Positions 18,701-26,143 of a stretch of 64,000 bases of DNA are shown one piece after another. This DNA comes from CS1-C013 sp964347265 (GTDB taxonomy: Archaea > Aenigmatarchaeota > Aenigmatarchaeia > Aenigmatarchaeales > Aenigmatarchaeaceae): assembly GCA_964347265.1 (NCBI GenBank), contig CAYFXV010000001.1, positions 133,674 to 197,673 of the forward strand, given 5' to 3'. The position numbers and the translations under genes are program-made. The notes below the pieces were generated by a model. That model saw only the letters and a program-made list of their open reading frames with translations. It was not told the DNA's origin and ran no database searches. Within the stretch, counting starts at the first letter, position 1. Each line of letters opens with the position of its first letter.

Positions 18701-21665
18701 CAATCCTTTGGTTAATGTAAGTGAGACTGTTTTATCACAAAATGTTAGCGATGCTACAAATGTTTATATAGGAAACTTTACTGTCTTATCCATAGGTATT
18801 GGTGCACTACAAAATATTACATTTAACTGTTCTGAAGGCGATGTTTGCAATAATTTTGTTATTAATTTCACGCCACAAAACATTTCAACTCTAGACATGA
18901 ATGAAAATTATTCTGTAGCTGTAAATGTGACAGTACCGTTAGGATATACTGTTGGTACTTATAATGGTACTGTTAATGTATCTGCTGAGAATGATGATTA
19001 TAAGAATTTGACTTTGAATATAACAGTACCTTCTAACAGAACTTGGACAATGATTCCATCATCATGCGATAAAAGTGAAAGTTCTGATGAAGGAACTGTT
19101 TGTGAAGTATTAGTAAGAAACTTAGGAAATGATATAATAAACTTTACAATAACACCCGAAGAAGGCAACTATACAAAAGTTAATGTAACTAACTTTTCAA
19201 TAAGTGATTGGACAAACTATACTTTTAATGTAACTTACAATATAACTCCTGTTGGTCAAGGTGTTTATAATTCTATCTTTATTGTAGATGCTAACCAAAC
19301 AAACGCCAATCCTGACAATATGACCTTGAATGTAACTCTTTATCCCTTTTTAGCACCTTTAATTAACTTTACAGTAACACCAAATTTAACTGAACAAAAT
19401 AGTTCTATATTAATTTTAGCTAATGTAACAGAAAGATCTGGAACTGGCATACAATGGGTTAACATAACTGTTATTAAGCCAGATGAATCAACTAATGAAA
19501 CAAACATGACTCTAATTAATTTGAACGGTAGTTTTTCTCAATGGAACTTTACTTACCCTGATTATGGTTTAGGAAACACTACTCTTAGAGGTAATTACAG
19601 TGTAAGAATAACAGCAATAGACAACATAGGCAATATTGATAATTCAACTAAAAACTTTTCAATTCATTCAAAACTTTTAATAACGTCTGCAACATTATCA
19701 GGTACTTATTTGCAAGGAGATAGTGGTTCTATATACCATATAGTAAAAAATGATAGTGGAATTGGTGTAAGTGGAATCAATGTAACATTTACTATAAGAG
19801 ATTCTAATAATAATGTTACATATTCTGCAACAGGACAAACAGATAGTGAAGGAACAATTTATCCATTACCTACTTTTTCTTTAGCGTCTGATGCTCCTAC
19901 AGGTACTTACACTTTATTCTCAAACTCTACTTACTTTGATGATGCTTTAAATCATAGCATAGTATTTCAAAGGAATAGCACGTTCCTAGTTAATGCAAGG
20001 ACAATAACTGTTACTGGTTTGTTTGCTGATATAGAAACTGCTGTTACTTGGTATCCAAATAATATAATGAGATTTGGAATTTTAATTTACAATGGAGAAG
20101 GCAGACCTGTAGATCCTGATGACATGAATTTAACTGTTTACGATCCTGCTGACAATGTTTACTTTTTTACTGGTTTGTCTAATATGATAAAAGAGGCAAC
20201 TGGATTCTATACTTATTCATATGCTATGGGAGCTGGCACTGCTACTGGCATGTATTTAGCTGTATTAAATGTATCACAGGATACTTTTGAGACAAAGAAA
20301 CTAAAAGCCTTTAGAGTTTCTCAAGGAGGACCATATGATGTTGAAATAGTTTTATTTGAAAATGAGGTACCACAAGGCGATTATCTAGATTTTGCAATAA
20401 ATGTTGAAAACAAAGGAGAGGTCGGTCAAGATGTTTCTATTAATTTTTGGGTTTCTGATGCCAATAATGTGACTTATTATAATTATTCACATGACGTATA
20501 TACACCAGCAGTTAGCAATCAAAGTGTTACAGAACAGGCATTTATTTATTCTGATCAGCCTCTTGGTAATTATTATCTAAATGTGAAAGTAAGTTATTCT
20601 ACTATACAACCTCCTATTATTGCATATACAAGTTTTGTAGTAGTGACAGGAGAAGGTTTTATTTTTCCACCTCCATTACCTCCTCCACCCCCAATATATT
20701 ACTATGGACCTGTTGGAGGTTTTGTAACAACATACCCACCAGAACCAACTGCAAAAATAAGAGCAAGTATTATAATAACAAACTATAAAACTAACATAAG
20801 TTTAGCTAGAGGTTTTACTAAAATAGAGAGCGTAACTGTTAAAAACAATGGAATATCTAATTTAACTAATGTAAGTCTTTTCGTAATAGGAGTACCAACT
20901 AATTGGTTTAACATAACTCCAGAAAAATATGCAGAACTTGAACCAGATAATTCTTCAATCTTCTTAATCGAGTTTAACATTCCTAAAAATACTAAAGTAG
21001 ATGAATACGATGCAAACATAATAGCAAGTTCTGGTGTTGTTACTGATCAAAAGGCAATTAAAATAACGATTTTTGAAAGTTTAGAGGATTTGATAAGAGA
21101 TGATATCAGAAAACTGAAAAGAGATTTAGAGGATTTAAAAGTCGATACTAGAATAGCAGAAATGGAAGGTAAGAATGTTTCAGCTGTTCTTTTAGTTATT
21201 AATGAGACTGAGAATCAAATTTATGGGGCTGAAATTGACCTTGAAAACAATGATACAGAAGCTGCTATGGATAAAATTCAAAACGCTATTGATCTGATTA
21301 AAAAAGCTAGAGACCTATTAGAAGGTTTAAAGGTTGAAAAAGTTCCTGAAATTTTCCCGATTTGGATAATTTTTGTTATTTTAATTATAATAGCTGCAAT
21401 CGTGTTCATTATTATGTATTTGTGGAAGAAAAAGAAATTAGAAAAAATAAGACCTTATATAATACCATTAAGTAAACTTGTAAAAACTGTTAAAAGAAGG
21501 AAAGTTAGTATAGAAAAATTAAAAGGGGAAAGGGATAAAATAAATAGAATGCTAAGAGTCTTAGAAAGGGAGAAAAGACAAGGAATAATAAGTGCTAGAA
21601 CGTATGAAAAAATGAAGAAAAGTTTAGAAGAAAAACTAGAAAAAATTGAGAAAAAACTGGAATAA
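15771..21665 (+). CDS. Giant single-pass surface glycoprotein with tandem NEW3/Ig-like repeats and cytoplasmic coiled coil
   Basis: This 1,964-aa protein has an N-terminal hydrophobic helix (about 4-24), then a segment starting WWNISWQYRFRF that resembles DUF2341-type beta domains. A long chain of sequon-rich beta repeats follows, including two copies with a period of 227 residues. A Pro-rich hinge (about 1631-1660) precedes a NEW3-like domain, a coiled coil, a membrane span near 1861-1885 and a basic cytoplasmic tail. The tail ends in a SHOCT-like helical motif (LEREKRQGIISARTYEKMKK). A TATA-like box (TCTATAAAT) sits about 20 nt before the ATG, suggesting a leaderless message. The layout parallels the first giant gene, with a coiled-coil tail in place of an ATPase. 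A structural surface or adhesion role is inferred. Confidence 0.85.
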   Translation: MEKVMILLVLLISFVLISSLYFLNLTRLTGMFIGFGQPQSAEWWNISWQYRFRFEINSTQYNRTDWPIEQQINFTDLLPSGTFDINSTRVFEYSSGSILYEIPSQFEVDENYNATNNAIGTLVFLMNGTTNANTNRTFYVYYDSIENGAKENPNYTININYNWDGEEINVNNSFLSINIDTNRSENTSGIYRVYSGEDYLLDVADESNRTAEYLEYSNGTYNFSFDLIGNASFTNGSVRLIIEQVGDEIIFGYPSQKTNEGQIIKRYYIYDKAGPQSQGIFIKIWQRFSNNAGYSIDRNSTFSGALAFDVERTFDSGNVYSHESNTTNPYSWSRTTGGTTGAWETLGIINLNQTGTSNYFANYTSEWGRVGLQLNNTTITSGSYIEQTSVVYLAPTGGGLAIDEFENIRDRFINPISITQYLPEVWYVDIDPSTNETIYNKNETILITGNISDGDSYNLTEYMNATLDMGTIDSGDDQTIILYDDGNHEDGAANDSVFANSFQIPNNGELGIWTINFTTYSNNSEFLNSTNYTFNVTDILNVSVNINNPTGLTGRTVFANISVKNYRTDIWIPGSTLNCSYDSTEVTNKTDWGDGNYSVNFTAPIEEGDYNLSCNATWNNNTGNDTDSFITESAKINVSITAQPSNFTLNNVGLYENESFVTAINATNLGNGTAYNSNISLNLLGGWDANETIEQCGNINKTEFCIKGFNITAPNATSPGNYYINVSVNWTNPDDSFGTNQTTLNVTISSNPKVNVSEETLTAEAGDGVNIYVFNFTVISIGNDALQNITFNCSEGDVCNNFVVNFTPQNISSLNVDENYSVAVNVTVPLGYTVGTYNGTVNVSAENDDYKNLTLNISVAAKTNASITFDPSNYTSQNLTQLANESFILNITIMDISNGSARYTNISLNVPSNLSSNSTFENCNNLTKGEVCLKAFNITILKGANPGNYYINVSVNWTNPDNSLGVNQTSFNVTVESNPLVNVSETVLSQNVSDATNVYIGNFTVLSIGIGALQNITFNCSEGDVCNNFVINFTPQNISTLDMNENYSVAVNVTVPLGYTVGTYNGTVNVSAENDDYKNLTLNITVPSNRTWTMIPSSCDKSESSDEGTVCEVLVRNLGNDIINFTITPEEGNYTKVNVTNFSISDWTNYTFNVTYNITPVGQGVYNSIFIVDANQTNANPDNMTLNVTLYPFLAPLINFTVTPNLTEQNSSILILANVTERSGTGIQWVNITVIKPDESTNETNMTLINLNGSFSQWNFTYPDYGLGNTTLRGNYSVRITAIDNIGNIDNSTKNFSIHSKLLITSATLSGTYLQGDSGSIYHIVKNDSGIGVSGINVTFTIRDSNNNVTYSATGQTDSEGTIYPLPTFSLASDAPTGTYTLFSNSTYFDDALNHSIVFQRNSTFLVNARTITVTGLFADIETAVTWYPNNIMRFGILIYNGEGRPVDPDDMNLTVYDPADNVYFFTGLSNMIKEATGFYTYSYAMGAGTATGMYLAVLNVSQDTFETKKLKAFRVSQGGPYDVEIVLFENEVPQGDYLDFAINVENKGEVGQDVSINFWVSDANNVTYYNYSHDVYTPAVSNQSVTEQAFIYSDQPLGNYYLNVKVSYSTIQPPIIAYTSFVVVTGEGFIFPPPLPPPPPIYYYGPVGGFVTTYPPEPTAKIRASIIITNYKTNISLARGFTKIESVTVKNNGISNLTNVSLFVIGVPTNWFNITPEKYAELEPDNSSIFLIEFNIPKNTKVDEYDANIIASSGVVTDQKAIKITIFESLEDLIRDDIRKLKRDLEDLKVDTRIAEMEGKNVSAVLLVINETENQIYGAEIDLENNDTEAAMDKIQNAIDLIKKARDLLEGLKVEKVPEIFPIWIIFVILIIIAAIVFIIMYLWKKKKLEKIRPYIIPLSKLVKTVKRRKVSIEKLKGERDKINRMLRVLEREKRQGIISARTYEKMKKSLEEKLEKIEKKLE
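18225..18342 (+). repeat. 118-bp identical core of a 681-bp tandem domain repeat, copy 1
   Basis: Identical to 18906-19023. The wider unit of 681 nt (227 residues) is diverged, so only parts are unchanged. Confidence 0.85.
18906..19023 (+). repeat. 118-bp identical core of a 681-bp tandem domain repeat, copy 2
   Basis: Partner of 18225-18342 in the 1,964-aa protein. Confidence 0.85.
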
Positions 21666-21674
21666 TTAATAGTT

Positions 21675-22466
21675 TTTATGAAACTGCATAAATTGTTAGT
21701 GTTGCTTGACTCATGTTCCCGCTGGGAATTCCATTTGGAACCCATGAATCAACTCTAATTGTGTATGAATTTCCAGGAGTTAAATCGTCGTTATAAAAGT
21801 ATTCTGTGTTTGCGCAATCTGTATAATTGGCTGTTCTATCGTATTTGATTATGTATATCTTTGTACAACTAACATCTGCTGCTACACAATGTCCGCTTAA
21901 TGTGCCAGTAGTAACAGCACCATATGCCCACCCTGAACTGCCAGTACTTGTAGTCAAACTAATAGCATTAATTGGTGTTCTTGTTGCCGTTGTACCTAAA
22001 TCTTCGTCAGTTTCTATAGCAAATTGGGCTGAGTTATTACAATATATACCATTGGGGTCACCAACAGGAGGTGTTCCGTTTCCTAATACCCATACATAAT
22101 CATTGCTAGTGTTTCTATGGTATCCCCATGATACAGGACTTGTTACAGCACTCCAGTCATGATCAGCTATGTCTTCTGTCCAGTTCCATTCTATTCTTCC
22201 AACAAAGTAGTAATTGGTGGTGTCATTTGACAGTGTTATAACGCCACCTGCTGCAAAGTCTGATGGATCACCGCTTTGATAAGGTCTTGTTGTCTCATCA
22301 GTTAGTGAATCTACATATGCTGAGAGATTTGATACATTTAAGGATCCTGCATTTTTTATGGTTAAGTTCCTATAGCCTCCCGTACTTCCTGTAGCAACCT
22401 GTGTCCAATTTATATATGAGGGAATTACTGATATTGATGCTGTTTCTGAAACATTAACATCTAATG
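21675..22466. repeat. 792-bp direct repeat, copy A
   Basis: The segment appears identical base for base to 22635-23426, offset 960 nt. It covers the whole mature part of the secreted protein and its stop codon, and stops just inside the sequence after the signal peptide. Confidence 0.93.
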
Positions 22467-22560
22467 CTGTTGTGTCAGTTGTATCTGCAGTAGCTAGTTG
22501 AGTAATTAGTATAGAAGAAACTAAAAGAAAAAACACTAATAATGCAAACCGAAAATACAT
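21676..22560 (-). CDS. Secreted sequon-rich protein, tandem copy A
   Basis: This 294-aa protein has a signal peptide (MYFRFALLVFFLLVSS...) ending near the ADTTDTT junction. The mature part starts with a WxL/NEW3-like beta sandwich (SISVIPSYINWTQV) and contains several N-glycosylation sequons and a few Cys residues. The mature region is identical in DNA to the gene directly upstream on the same strand; only the signal peptides and first mature residues differ. There is no membrane anchor, so the protein is either released or retained by partners. No clear ribosome-binding site lies before the ATG. It points opposite to the flanking giant genes. The function is unknown. Confidence 0.8.
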   Translation of the reverse strand: MYFRFALLVFFLLVSSILITQLATADTTDTTALDVNVSETASISVIPSYINWTQVATGSTGGYRNLTIKNAGSLNVSNLSAYVDSLTDETTRPYQSGDPSDFAAGGVITLSNDTTNYYFVGRIEWNWTEDIADHDWSAVTSPVSWGYHRNTSNDYVWVLGNGTPPVGDPNGIYCNNSAQFAIETDEDLGTTATRTPINAISLTTSTGSSGWAYGAVTTGTLSGHCVAADVSCTKIYIIKYDRTANYTDCANTEYFYNDDLTPGNSYTIRVDSWVPNGIPSGNMSQATLTIYAVS

Positions 22561-22634
22561 TTGTTTGGAAATTTTTTTAACCCTTTTTTTTAAAATAACA
22601 AATTTTTTTAAAATATTTAATATTTTGGGCTATA

Positions 22635-23426
22635 TTTATGAAACTGCATAAATTGTTAGTGTTGCTTGACTCATGTTCCCGCTGGGAATTCCATTTGGAA
22701 CCCATGAATCAACTCTAATTGTGTATGAATTTCCAGGAGTTAAATCGTCGTTATAAAAGTATTCTGTGTTTGCGCAATCTGTATAATTGGCTGTTCTATC
22801 GTATTTGATTATGTATATCTTTGTACAACTAACATCTGCTGCTACACAATGTCCGCTTAATGTGCCAGTAGTAACAGCACCATATGCCCACCCTGAACTG
22901 CCAGTACTTGTAGTCAAACTAATAGCATTAATTGGTGTTCTTGTTGCCGTTGTACCTAAATCTTCGTCAGTTTCTATAGCAAATTGGGCTGAGTTATTAC
23001 AATATATACCATTGGGGTCACCAACAGGAGGTGTTCCGTTTCCTAATACCCATACATAATCATTGCTAGTGTTTCTATGGTATCCCCATGATACAGGACT
23101 TGTTACAGCACTCCAGTCATGATCAGCTATGTCTTCTGTCCAGTTCCATTCTATTCTTCCAACAAAGTAGTAATTGGTGGTGTCATTTGACAGTGTTATA
23201 ACGCCACCTGCTGCAAAGTCTGATGGATCACCGCTTTGATAAGGTCTTGTTGTCTCATCAGTTAGTGAATCTACATATGCTGAGAGATTTGATACATTTA
23301 AGGATCCTGCATTTTTTATGGTTAAGTTCCTATAGCCTCCCGTACTTCCTGTAGCAACCTGTGTCCAATTTATATATGAGGGAATTACTGATATTGATGC
23401 TGTTTCTGAAACATTAACATCTAATG
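22635..23426. repeat. 792-bp direct repeat, copy B
   Basis: Partner of 21675-22466. Beyond the repeat, signal peptides and upstream sequences are unrelated or only weakly alike. Confidence 0.93.
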
Positions 23427-23523
23427 TTACTGTATCACTTGTATCTGCTATAGTAATTGTTACACTCAAAAAAATTGCTAAAAATACAAAAACTATCCCC
23501 AAAACTAACAAATTCCGGTTCAC
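22636..23523 (-). CDS. Secreted sequon-rich protein, tandem copy B
   Basis: This 295-aa protein has a different signal peptide (MNRNLLVLGIVFVFLAIFLS...) from copy A, but the same mature sequence. It has a good AAGGAGGAAT ribosome-binding site (23529-23538, minus strand) and a TATA-like box near 23563-23575, so it is probably the first gene of a two-gene transcript with copy A. There is a 75-nt AT-rich gap between the copies. A pair of secreted subunits with one fold but different export signals is the simplest description. I recognise no family beyond the general archaeal surface beta-sandwich type. Confidence 0.82.
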   Translation of the reverse strand: MNRNLLVLGIVFVFLAIFLSVTITIADTSDTVTLDVNVSETASISVIPSYINWTQVATGSTGGYRNLTIKNAGSLNVSNLSAYVDSLTDETTRPYQSGDPSDFAAGGVITLSNDTTNYYFVGRIEWNWTEDIADHDWSAVTSPVSWGYHRNTSNDYVWVLGNGTPPVGDPNGIYCNNSAQFAIETDEDLGTTATRTPINAISLTTSTGSSGWAYGAVTTGTLSGHCVAADVSCTKIYIIKYDRTANYTDCANTEYFYNDDLTPGNSYTIRVDSWVPNGIPSGNMSQATLTIYAVS

Positions 23524-23610
23524 TTATATTCCTCCTTATAAGAGTAATTATATTTGAATTTTATGGATATATAAATATTATTATATTTTTGTAACTATAA
23601 TAAAAATAAT

Positions 23611-24549
23611 ATGAAATTCAGATTTCTAATCATATTTTTTATTATATTCTTTGTAATTTTTTCTATTCCTTCTCTATCACAAAGTGTTGGCGTATCTCCT
23701 GTAAGAATAAACCTAGGAGAATTAAAAGGTGGCTCGACAAAATTAGTAAGTTTTTATGTAATAAGTCCTTCAGAAAAAACTTTATTAGTTAAATTAGAGC
23801 CTGAAAGATCTAATTTAGACTCTATTGGAAAAAATCTTATCACTAACTTATCTGAAGAGGACATAAGCTCTTGGATAAAAATAATAAATAATCCAGTAGA
23901 GCTTAGGCCTACTAATGAAACTCTAAAAACAACAGGCGGATTAATAAGGGGTCAAAGAGAAATAAGTTTTCTAGTTGAAATTCCAAATAATAGTGAACCT
24001 GGATATCATGCAATAGATATAAAACCTGTACCTTTAGAATCTCCAGAAGCAACAGCTCCTGTAGGTGGTAGAGTTGTTGCAATAGTTTCTGTTAAAGTTT
24101 TATTTGATATTATTGGAAATGCTTTAAGAAGAGGAATAATTTTAGATACAGAAACTGGGAAGTATGTTGGTGATAAATTGGAAATAAACAATTATTTTCA
24201 AAATACTGGCACAGTTACTATTTCTGCAAGTGGTACTCAAAAAATTTATGATAAAGAAGGGAACTTAAAAGAAGTGCTTTTTTTGAGTAAACAATACTTA
24301 AAACCCAAAGAAATAAAAGTTTTCAGAGGACTCTTACCAACAACAGGACTTTCTTTAGAAGACTATAATGTTTATACAGTTATTGACTATACGACTGGCA
24401 AAGCAGAAAAAAGTTCAACCATAACATTAACTGCTCCTCCACCAACAGCCCTAGCTGCAAAAGCAGAAGAAGAGATATTTATTCCTTTATTGATCATTAT
24501 TATAATTGTTATTTTTGTTATCTCAGTAATAATTTACAGGAGAACTTAA
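23611..24549 (+). CDS. Membrane-anchored surface protein with DUF916/NEW3-like beta domains
   Basis: This 312-aa protein has a signal peptide (residues about 1-23). A first beta domain beginning VGVSPVRINLGELKGGSTKL resembles the chaperone-like fold of DUF916/WxL-associated proteins. A second beta domain follows, then a short Pro/Ala linker, and one C-terminal membrane helix (about 288-308) ends in an Arg-Arg-Thr tail. It overlaps the following gene by one base (TAATG). It probably acts at the outer face of the membrane, binding other surface proteins; this is inferred from the domain type and neighbours. Confidence 0.75.
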   Translation: MKFRFLIIFFIIFFVIFSIPSLSQSVGVSPVRINLGELKGGSTKLVSFYVISPSEKTLLVKLEPERSNLDSIGKNLITNLSEEDISSWIKIINNPVELRPTNETLKTTGGLIRGQREISFLVEIPNNSEPGYHAIDIKPVPLESPEATAPVGGRVVAIVSVKVLFDIIGNALRRGIILDTETGKYVGDKLEINNYFQNTGTVTISASGTQKIYDKEGNLKEVLFLSKQYLKPKEIKVFRGLLPTTGLSLEDYNVYTVIDYTTGKAEKSSTITLTAPPPTALAAKAEEEIFIPLLIIIIIVIFVISVIIYRRT

Positions 24550-25067
24550 TGAAAATAAAAACATGGATAATTTTAATGATCTCATTGTTTTTTGTTATCT
24601 TCTTATTTATTCTTATCAATATTCAAGAACCTCCAGAACCTAAAGAATTTGTAAAAAATCAGAGCTCTGCCACGTATTCTACTTTATTTTTTACCTATGA
24701 AATAAAAAGATATCCATCCAACGTTGAAATAAAACTAACAGAACAGACAAACCAAACAGCAGTCTTAGGTTTTGTTACCGAACCTTGGAACATTAATTTT
24801 GGGATAATTCCTGGTAATGAAAGTTTTGTAACAAGAAATATTGAAATAGCTAATTTGGGAGAGAAAAATAACAAAATAATCTTAAAGGTTTATGGAAATA
24901 TATCTCCCTTAGTTACCTTTAGCAAAAACAATTTTATTTTAAAACCTGGAGAAAAGACTTCAATCGATATCTTTTTATATAGCAAAAAATTTGATCCTGG
25001 AAACTATTCTGGAGAAATTGACGTGATTGCTCGAAAAGATATTTATAATTTTCTATCTATAACATGA
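24549..25067 (+). CDS. Small membrane-anchored extracellular beta-domain protein
   Basis: This 172-aa protein has an N-terminal hydrophobic helix (about 5-26) that may stay as a signal anchor. It is followed by a single Ig/NEW3-like domain with the typical strand pattern NFGIIPGNESFVTRNIEIAN and a C-terminal FDPGNYSGEIDV strand. It is translationally coupled to the gene before it (one-base overlap) and sits 3 nt before the next. No catalytic residues are visible. It is probably an accessory subunit of the surface complex. Confidence 0.7.
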   Translation: MKIKTWIILMISLFFVIFLFILINIQEPPEPKEFVKNQSSATYSTLFFTYEIKRYPSNVEIKLTEQTNQTAVLGFVTEPWNINFGIIPGNESFVTRNIEIANLGEKNNKIILKVYGNISPLVTFSKNNFILKPGEKTSIDIFLYSKKFDPGNYSGEIDVIARKDIYNFLSIT

Positions 25068-25070
25068 TTA

Positions 25071-25817
25071 ATGAAAATATTAATAATCTGTATAATTTGT
25101 TTCTTAATTCTAATAGGAGTTGTTCACTCTTCAATAATAGAAGTTGGCATAATGGAAGAGGTGAAAGGAAAAATTAGTTCAATAAGTTATGATAATTCTA
25201 CAAATATTATGAAGTTTTTAATAGAATTCTACAATACTGGTAGTGTTCCATACAAAGCTAGAATTAAGAGTGAGATTTTTAAGGAAGATAAATTGATTTT
25301 TAGTGGTTGGACTCAAGAAAACGAGCTTATGCCTGGAAATAAAAAACTCTCTGATATTTATTGGTTTACTAATTATACTGGAGAATATTTTGTAAAACTA
25401 AAAGCATATTTTGGTAATGAAATCAAGAAATATAAAAAATTTGGAATTTCAATTAATAAATCTATTTTATCTGAAAATGTTTTTGAAATTAAAAATCTTA
25501 GAACTTATGATAAGTATATTATATTTGATGTTCAAAGCAAAGAAGATGTGGAAAATGTAATAATTATGCCTAATAATTATGTTTCTGGTTGGATATTTGA
25601 ACAAAAGAAAATAGATAACATAACCAAAGATGGTTCAAAACTTGTTTTAATTCCTTATTATTCAACTTTATGGAAACCAACCAATATTACTCTAGCAATA
25701 GCTTCAAATAATGGAAAATATTACACAGAAAAAACTATAGAAATGAAAAAAAGTGAAGGTTTAATTGGATTCTTTTATTATATAATAGATGGTCTAAGAA
25801 TAGCTTTCTTTAAGTGA
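25071..25817 (+). CDS. Secreted beta-domain protein with C-terminal hydrophobic segment
   Basis: This 248-aa protein has a signal peptide (about 1-20) and a CARDB/NEW3-like domain (NIMKFLIEFYNTGSVPYKAR). A second beta region follows, and a moderately hydrophobic C-terminus (LIGFFYYIIDGLRIAF) could lie on or in the membrane. It is the third gene of a tight set with the two before it. I cannot assign a family. Fold and context suggest another component of the surface assembly. Confidence 0.68.
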   Translation: MKILIICIICFLILIGVVHSSIIEVGIMEEVKGKISSISYDNSTNIMKFLIEFYNTGSVPYKARIKSEIFKEDKLIFSGWTQENELMPGNKKLSDIYWFTNYTGEYFVKLKAYFGNEIKKYKKFGISINKSILSENVFEIKNLRTYDKYIIFDVQSKEDVENVIIMPNNYVSGWIFEQKKIDNITKDGSKLVLIPYYSTLWKPTNITLAIASNNGKYYTEKTIEMKKSEGLIGFFYYIIDGLRIAFFK

Positions 25818-25833
25818 TTAGCCCTTCAATATT

Positions 25834-25849
25834 GATACTATATTGTATC
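25834..25849. promoter_or_regulatory. Near-palindromic candidate operator upstream of HTH gene
   Basis: The sequence GATACTATATTGTATC is palindromic at 14 of 16 positions and is followed by TATA-like stretches (TATATTTATA and GATATAAATA, 25848-25876). It lies about 75 nt before the start of a small winged-helix regulator, so autoregulation is plausible. There is no experimental support. Confidence 0.4.
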
Positions 25850-25924
25850 TATATTTATACAGAAAGATATAAATATGAGATTTATGTGATATCTATATAG
25901 CTGCAATATGAAAAGAGGGATTAT

Positions 25925-26143
25925 TTGGTTGAAAATGGAATAACAAGCAATGATTTGGAGAAAAAAATTCTAGATATGTTAAGCAAGGAATTATTATCTG
26001 TTTCTCAAATTGCTAAAAGACTAGGAATAAGAAGGGATGTTGCAACAGGATATTTAGAAGCATTAAAAAATCAAGGGAAATTAGAATTCCACAAAGTGGG
26101 TAGATCTAATATCTATACAATTCCTAGGAGGACAAAAAAATGA
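25925..26143 (+). CDS. Small winged-helix transcriptional regulator
   Basis: This 72-aa protein starts at TTG, preceded by a GAGGGA ribosome-binding site 4 nt upstream; no ATG is available in frame. A helix-turn-helix (LLSVSQIAKRLGIRRDVATG, about 24-43) is followed by a recognition-helix continuation and a wing (LEFHKVGRSNIYTIPRR), as in MarR/ArsR-type or archaeal FaeA-like regulators. It overlaps the next gene by 4 nt (ATGA). It probably controls the surface-protein and MinD transcript that it heads. The promoter region holds a near-palindrome and TATA-like boxes. Confidence 0.8.
   Translation: MVENGITSNDLEKKILDMLSKELLSVSQIAKRLGIRRDVATGYLEALKNQGKLEFHKVGRSNIYTIPRRTKK

Noticed and set aside
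21827..23059. Two plus-strand 90-aa open frames, identical to each other, opposite the secreted tandem genes
   Set aside because: They lie entirely antisense to the duplicated minus-strand genes and are identical only because the DNA is. They have no start signals and no recognisable domain.
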